NCBI RefSeq assembly: GCF_901000735.1
Contig: NC_081541.1
Span: 43,722,796-43,786,795 of the forward strand
From: Corylus avellana
Lineage: Eukaryota; Streptophyta; Magnoliopsida; Fagales; Betulaceae
Direction: 5' to 3'
DNA: 64,000 bases
In this document: one piece after another, positions 58,727 through 64,000 of the stretch
Layout: each line of letters begins with the position of its first letter
Numbering within the stretch: the first letter of the stretch is position 1
Program-made: the position numbers and the translations under genes
The notes under the pieces: model-generated
Told to the model about the DNA's origin: nothing
Seen by the model: the letters and a program-made list of their open reading frames with translations, nothing else
Database searches by the model: none

Positions 58727-59752
58727 GTATGCAATGAGTTCATACCTTCCTACGTGGTATCTTCCTTAGGCTTTTACAAATTACGGGACGAGCAGACACG
58801 ATTTTACTCGTATAGTTTTACATTTCAAAGTTCCTCTTTACCTGGGTTTTTTCTGGGACATAACTATCTCAAGACTTATGTTTGCATGCAAGTTTCTTCC
58901 ACTGATCTGTCGACCAGATCAAGAAATGGAATGAGATTCAAAAGGCAGCATAGCTGTTTCCGCTATTCTCTTATATTGTACAGTTTTTATAAAATTCTGC
59001 AAATTAAGAATATACCTTAGCCGTCTTTTCTTTCACTTTTATTTTTTTGCAATGTGTGTGCATTGAACGTCGCTATTTCAAAGACAAAAAGTGGGATTTT
59101 AAATTAAATCGCAAAAAAATGATCGTTTGGAATTGTGTTTTTTAAAAATTTTAATTTGAAAATCCATATTTTTTACATTATCAAAATTGCAAGCAATAAA
59201 GTAGAGGTCACTATTTCGAATCTCAATCTCCTTTCCCTTCCTATGTAGACATATAAAAAAAATTATGTTTTGAAAAATTATGATTCCAAAGTACACGTTT
59301 TAAAATTGCTATTTTAAAGTTGTAGACCCAAACGGGTCTTAATTTGTGTCATTAAAGTTGGGGGGAACTCTGTCCATCCACAATTTTTTTCCTTGAGACC
59401 AACCCCTAGAACTTGCTATGCATGGATATTGATTTTTTTAGTTTTATTTTTTATTATTATCATTATTATTTTTTTTAATTTTAAAAGACTACTGTCACAT
59501 AGGTTTTAAGGAAATGGAAATGAGGTGGTGTGTAGCATTATTCTCATGGTAAATAATTGTGTTGGTCATGTTAAAAACACATGTGATTGCATTTTCACAT
59601 GTACTTAAAAGGATGCATAATATTAATTTTATTATACTGAGAAAAGAAAAATTCAAACCAATTTTAAAAAAAAAAAAAAACTTTTGTTCGTACATTTGCC
59701 AAATGGTAAAGCAAAGACTGATTAATAAGAGTATATATATATATATATATAA
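58727..59752. other. Intergenic, AT-rich
   Basis: No gene is seen. It has a segment of inverted TTTAAAA...TTGGAA motifs at 59095-59330 and a (TA)n run at 59731-59750. Confidence 0.5.
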
Positions 59753-59770
59753 GGAGCATGCTAATTTAAC

Positions 59771-59813
<43 letters not shown>

Positions 59814-59849
59814 AATATTGTATATATTTTGGTTAAATTAGCATGCTCC
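59753..59849. repeat. Perfect inverted repeat, 29-bp arms around (AT)n
   Basis: GGAGCATGCTAATTTAACCA (continuing AAATATATA) at the left is exactly mirrored at 59821-59849. The centre is (AT)n. The whole can form one hairpin. Confidence 0.9.
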
Positions 59850-60163
59850 ATTCATCATTAATTGTTTTATTTTTTATTTTTTAATTAATAGTTGATTAAA
59901 CATGCCAACTCAATGCATGCAAATGTACGCAATATATCACGTATATGAATATGAACACATCAAAGTATAAAGAAACATCTCTCTTCCGATAATTATTCTA
60001 TTTTTTTTTTTTTTTAAATTCGTATTCATTTATTTATTTTGTTTTAATCTTGTTCATTAATTCAAGCTTCGAGTGTCGACTATAATTAATGACCCATGCA
60101 AACCAAATGATCCAGGGAATGAAAAAAAAAAAATTCCACGAACGCCTCTTCCATGCATTGTGT
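59850..60163. other. Intergenic before the F-box gene
   Basis: AT-rich. Nothing recognised. Confidence 0.5.
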
Positions 60164-60325
60164 TAGGAAACGTGGTCGTTTTGTGATTCTAAAGTAGGAA
60201 GACAATTTCCTTTAGGAAACGTGGTCGTATTGTGATTGTTAACAGTTAACACCGTTCCCGATTAGGTTTCGCTGTCCTCTCGGTTTGCATGCGGTGAGAA
60301 TGAGATTCCTAGGGTTCCTATAAAG
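60164..60325 (+). promoter_or_regulatory. F-box gene promoter: 25-bp direct repeat with ACGTGG, and TATA box
   Basis: TAGGAAACGTGGTCGT.TTGT (25 bp, one mismatch) is repeated at 60164-60188 and 60213-60237. Each unit carries ACGTGG, an ABRE/G-box core. CTATAAAG at 60318-60325 lies 52 bases before the ATG at a proper TATA distance. Confidence 0.55.
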
Positions 60326-60376
60326 AAGTAAAAATCCTTTCTTTTTCTACACGCCAGCCACCAGATTTCAACCAGA

Positions 60377-61608
60377 ATGTCGAGCTATCTGCCGGAGGAA
60401 GTGGTGGTGAATATACTCGGCAGCCTGCCACCAAAATCCCTATTCCGATTCAGGTGCGTTTGCAAAACCTGGCGAACTCTGGTCGGAAACCCTGATTTCT
60501 TTACCCCAAACTCCATCAACCAATCCATTCTCCCGGACCCCAATTGTGCTGCTGCTCCTCTTCTCCTCTTCGAACCTAGATCCAGATTTTCCAAATTCAA
60601 TTATAAGAATATTTTTTATTTCCTCTCTGGCGACACCCTGGAGCGCCACTCTCTGGAGCTAAGTACAAATCAAGCTTTTAAGATTGTGGCTTCCTGTAAT
60701 GGCTTAATCTGTCTCCACGAACACTATGAAAAAATCTATCTTTGGAACCCCGCAACTTCAGAAGCTATCAAGCCTCTCCCGCGCCTCCCACCTTGGCAGT
60801 ATGAGACGGGTGCGAGAATGAAGTTTTGTGCCATTCTCATCACCGTCGGATTCGGTTTCGACCGGAGATCCAACGACTTCAAGGTGCTGAGGATTTCTAA
60901 CATTGTGCGCAATAATCGCAATTATTTGTGCTACGATATTAGAACCGAAATCGGGAAGAAGACGACCAATCGCCAGGTGGAAGTGTACAGCCTGAGCACT
61001 CGGAGATGGAGACTGATTGACGTCAGCGTGCCGTTTGATGAACTTTGCATACGCCGGCCGTTGGATGACCTATTAAATTTTCCGACCACCGCTTCAGATG
61101 GGTTTTTCTTCTGGTGGGTGGTGCCCACTAAACATCATGGCCGGTAAACTTTATGATAAGGAGGAAATTGTTGCTTTCAACTTCGGGGGAAGAGATATTC
61201 CGAACGACGCCGCTTCCTCGTCGTGCACGTTTCTCACATTACTCCTCCGTTAATTTTAGAGTGTTAAATGGGTCCGTTGCTATAATGGGTTTTCGCTCAA
61301 CAAAGCGAAAGCGTATGCAGAGGGAGAAAAGCAATGCATCTTTCGTTATATGGGTTTTGTTTGAATTTGGTGTGAAGGAGTCTTGGACGAAACTCGTGAA
61401 TATTTCAGTTCTCCTAGACCACCCAAAAAGGCCATTGGGGTTTTGGAGAAATGGGTTGATCTTGGAGAAAGAGAAAGAGAAAGAGAAAGAGAAGGAGAAG
61501 GGGCATTTGGTGTTGTACGATATACTAACCCATACAAAGAAGGATGTTCTTCAAATTCATGGGAATAAAAGATTGTTGCAAGTTTTTCCCTATACATGTT
61601 TGGTTTGA
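60377..61608 (+). pseudogene. F-box / F-box-associated (FBA) protein gene with two apparent frameshifts
   Basis: F-box proteins choose substrates for SCF ubiquitin ligases. The first frame (60377-61147, 256 codons) has a good F-box at residues 3-43 (LPEEVVVNILGSLPPKSLFR, FRCVCKTWRTLV). The FBA-type part follows, with VASCNGLICL, LWNPATSEAIKPLP, VGFGFDRRSNDFKVLR and VEVYSLSTRRWRLID. It stops at TAA 61145-61147. Protein homology continues one frame over with LYDKEEIVAF, then after a second shift near 61180 in a third frame to 61608 (RTTPLPRR, VAIMGF, HTKKDVLQIH, VFPYTC). Two single-base gains would explain this. The paralogous fragment at 4330 reads through the second lesion. A spliced intron is unlikely because it would delete the conserved block. 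It may still make a truncated protein. A GA-rich microsatellite encodes an EK repeat at 61458-61500. Confidence 0.82.
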
Positions 61609-62412
61609 TGAAGTACTTTGAGTGGCATTCATGAGTTGGATTGGAAGAAGTACTATGAAGTTGGTCTGCCTTGAGGAATGGCTGCATACATTCATGTCCT
61701 TTTGTTTGTTTTTGTTGTTTCTGATTATTATGTTTGGTTTAATATTATGTTTTCTCCTAATTAAATCCATAATGAAATTTCAATTATTTGGTCTTATGGC
61801 TATCCAATCTATATGAACTTACTTTCTGCACTCCAATTTTTCATAATTATTGGTCTGCGTCTAACATTAGATCAACTCAAATTCTTGGTGAGCATAATAA
61901 TGAAAAGAGAAGTGTTGCATATCCATCTTTTTTTTGCAAATTTATGTACTATTGAATTCATGAGACCTATATGTGGTGATCCCATGGATTCAAGGGTGGA
62001 TTTCTCTGATGGAACCATACGAGGTTCATGAAGTCTAATAGTTTATTTCCTCAATCTTGTAAAGGAATATGTATAAGATTATTTAAAAGAAGAGGAAAGA
62101 AAGAAAGATGAAAAAGATAGTTTGTCTACTGCTAAATCTATTGAGAGCAGAAATGTTAATCCTTATCGTGGTTCTTCATTTCTATTTCCTCTAAAACAAA
62201 CATCATTGCTTTTTCTTCATATGTCCTAGCGGTTGAAAACCTTTTTAGATTTGTGATAGAATCAAATTAATGATAATTTTAAAAGAAATATCAATTTTTG
62301 GAGGACTCTGTCATTTAACATTACTCTAATTAATGCACAATACTTCTCATGATGATCTTCATTGACGTTGCATCATTTGTCCAATAGGTGCGTTAAGAGG
62401 GGTGAAGCTAAA
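61609..62412. other. F-box gene 3' flank, duplicated at 4.86-5.8 kb
   Basis: Homologous blocks: 61620-61740 with 4860-4980, and 62335-62400 (ATGATGATCTTCATTGACGT, CAATAGGTGCGT) with 5730-5790. No independent gene is supported, although short open frames exist. Confidence 0.6.
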
Positions 62413-62517
62413 GAGCACGCGGCGTGCCAAGCACACCGGTGCAAATTTTTTTTTTTTTTGCATTAAAATATTAAAAAAAAAAATTTCTACACGGCGTGCT
62501 AAGCACACCGTGTGCTC
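62413..62517. repeat. 105-bp inverted repeat with nested palindromic core
   Basis: GAGCACGCGGCGTGCCAAGC at the left and the complement of GAGCACACGGTGTGCTTAGC at the right. The core CGGCGTGC.AAGCACACCG occurs in the same direction in both arms because each arm is itself near-palindromic. The centre is a T-run/A-run. It may be a small MITE. Confidence 0.65.
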
Positions 62518-63610
62518 TGAATCATGACTCGCATTAAGAGTATTATTGATATCAGTATGGTGATATTTTTGTTTGATTCAGGCATAAATAAAAAGGCATC
62601 TGGAGTGCTGGTTAGAGTAGTTCGATCACAACAAAGTTTTTATTAAATTATTAATAAGAAGCATTTTTTTTTTTTTTGCTACAAGAAGCATATTATATAT
62701 CAATGTATTTTTGTTAAATAATTTATATTTTAATTAAAGTAAAGTATTTTGGTATTATTATAGATTAATTGCTAGAGTGCTTTTGATTGTGCTTCCTTTG
62801 CGCTTCACTCCTTGCTATACCTTAAATCTTTGAATCTTGCAGTCGATGTTATTGTTCTTCCATTTTCTAGGCCGCCGTGCCCCTATAAAAGGAAATTGAT
62901 CACTTAAACCTGCCTTGATGTAAAAGACTACGTACAAAATATGATTCCAATTTGCAACTCCAAAAAGACAATTATGAGTGGAAGACTCTCAAGTTTTTAT
63001 ATTTGGGCTTGGCTTTATTTTCATGTCTTAGGGTTTAGAATGCCATAATAACTCTCTGCCAACTTTTCTCTATTTTACTCAGAAAAAAAGAAAAAAAAAT
63101 TTCTATTTTGTTTTTTTGTTTTTGTTTTTGAAAGGTTTTTGATTGCGGGGAGCTTAATTTGAATGAAATAGGATTCTCTCTATTTCACTTGGAAATGGAG
63201 ATAATTCATTTCATAGTTAAGATTTTATTTTGTTTCATATAACAGTATACGGGATGTCATGTGGTGAATGTGTTGTCACCCAAATGTCTATAACCATAAA
63301 TACACAATGTATATATAGAATCCACAAGGACCCACAATGCGATAGAAGAGAATTCAAATTTTATTAGTAAAGTGATTGTCTCAATGTAAGCATTGAAGAG
63401 GTTCTAATTAATGAAGTCAAAGCAATTAGCTAGCAAAAGAGTTTTTTTTGCGGTGAATGATATTAAATAATCCCTACATGAACTTTTTATCACTAACCTA
63501 TAAATAATGTAATAATTGAAAAGTCTTCTTTTTGGAGAGAGACAAAGAAAAAGTTTAGAGCTCTTTACCAAATCCAAAGCCCACTTAAGCTCATGGATTA
63601 TGCGTATTAA
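62518..63610. other. Intergenic, AT-rich
   Basis: No gene is seen. 62935-63130 and 63230-63560 are ordinary AT-rich spacer. Confidence 0.5.
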
Positions 63611-63998
63611 TTAACGACATTTAAGGGCTAGCTTTTGAATATAATCTTTATAGCAGCCAAATAAACAACTCACAAGAGCGCTTCCTTTCTTTTTTTGGGC
63701 GCAATCATGTGCGCAGCTTTTAATGTTACGATAGATAATTGGGTCCTCATGCTCTTTGACATTACGCAAGCAGTGTACAAAGCCTTTCATCACACATCGT
63801 TGATACTCCAAGTCCCCCACTTTCACCTCTTTTATGCCTACAATCTTCAATTTTACTTTAAAGGCATAACTCCATTGGTCCCAAAAATTCATCATGGACC
63901 AAAACTTTCTCAACTTCATTAGCTTTTACGTTGATAAGAATAATGATAAACAACTCCATCATCACCGATACAAGTTTTATAATACAATTCTTAGCCAT
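63611..63998 (-). pseudogene. Small Cys-rich secreted protein gene (thionin-like?), apparent frameshift
   Basis: An ATG at 63996-63998 begins a signal-peptide-like sequence: a basic start, then a hydrophobic core with ELFIIILINVKA. That frame meets a stop after about 46 codons. From about 63875 another frame, open to the stop at 63611, carries about seven spaced cysteines (QRCVMKGFVHCLRN, SCAHDCAQ, SCLFGCY, ALKC). The two halves have the expected order of a secreted cysteine-rich peptide and differ by one base near the CCATTGG at 63872-63878. Hence it is probably a pseudogene by frameshift. An intron or a sequence error is the alternative. The paired-Cys spacing suggests thionin-like or similar plant peptide families, but I cannot assign it firmly. 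Confidence 0.6.
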
Positions 63999-64000
63999 TG

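Noticed and set aside
61141..61190. A 49-base intron explaining the F-box frame change
   Set aside because: Too short, and it would delete a block conserved in the paralogue at 4330. Two indels fit better.
1..64000. CRISPR arrays, operons, phage or prokaryotic defence systems
   Set aside because: Both strands show spliced plant genes. No regularly spaced direct repeats with unique spacers are present.

Overview
The window is nuclear DNA of a flowering plant. It is AT-rich, its genes have many introns with GT..AG borders, it carries plant-type LINEs, tRNA-derived SINEs and MITEs, and every recognisable gene is a plant gene. A woody eudicot fits the gene and intron style, but the sequence alone does not fix the species. 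Exon boundaries below were read by eye from conserved protein sequence, splice sites and codon phase.

Layout. (1) 1-8.4 kb is a rearranged, duplicated interval. It holds the last exons of a BUG22/CFAP20 gene (+), a detached copy of the THO1 3' end, fragments of the RNA polymerase III second-largest subunit gene (NRPC2), a fragment of an F-box gene, a Mutator-like MITE, and a broken second copy of BUG22. (2) 8.4-25.5 kb is the complete THO complex subunit 1 gene (THO1/HPR1, - strand, 21 coding exons, 608 aa). Its introns contain one LINE with a perfect target-site duplication, three degraded LINE 3' fragments, one LINE tail of only 19 bp, and a SINE-like segment. (3) 27.6-32.3 kb is GPI mannosyltransferase I (PIGM/PNT1, -, 436 aa). 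(4) 33.3-41.1 kb is the retinoblastoma-related gene RBR1 (+, 18 coding exons, 1028 aa). It is divergent from PNT1 across a roughly 1 kb shared upstream region holding two E2F-like sites. (5) 41.4-48.3 kb is gene-poor: an LTR-like block, two hAT-like elements, another NRPC2 fragment, a foldback cluster and a PIF/Harbinger-like MITE. (6) 49.1-53.2 kb is an ERI-type DEDDh exonuclease with a C-terminal zf-GRF finger (-, 414 aa). (7) 56.0-57.7 kb is MOZART1/GIP1 (+, 75 aa) with a SINE in its 5' UTR intron. (8) 60.4-61.6 kb is an F-box/FBA gene broken by two apparent frameshifts. The fragment at 4.3 kb is a paralogue of its 3' end. (9) The right edge has a small Cys-rich secreted-protein gene with an apparent frameshift.

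The genes do not form a functional unit. They are ordinary housekeeping and regulatory genes: mRNA export (THO1), GPI-anchor synthesis (PNT1), the G1/S switch (RBR1), small-RNA or rRNA 3' trimming (ERI-like), gamma-tubulin complex recruitment (MZT1) and a cilia/centriole-type conserved protein (BUG22). The least ordinary part is the left 8 kb. There a BUG22-THO1 tandem duplication left reciprocally truncated copies, and NRPC2 and F-box pieces were joined inside it. I found no CRISPR array, no prokaryotic system and no clearly new multi-gene system.
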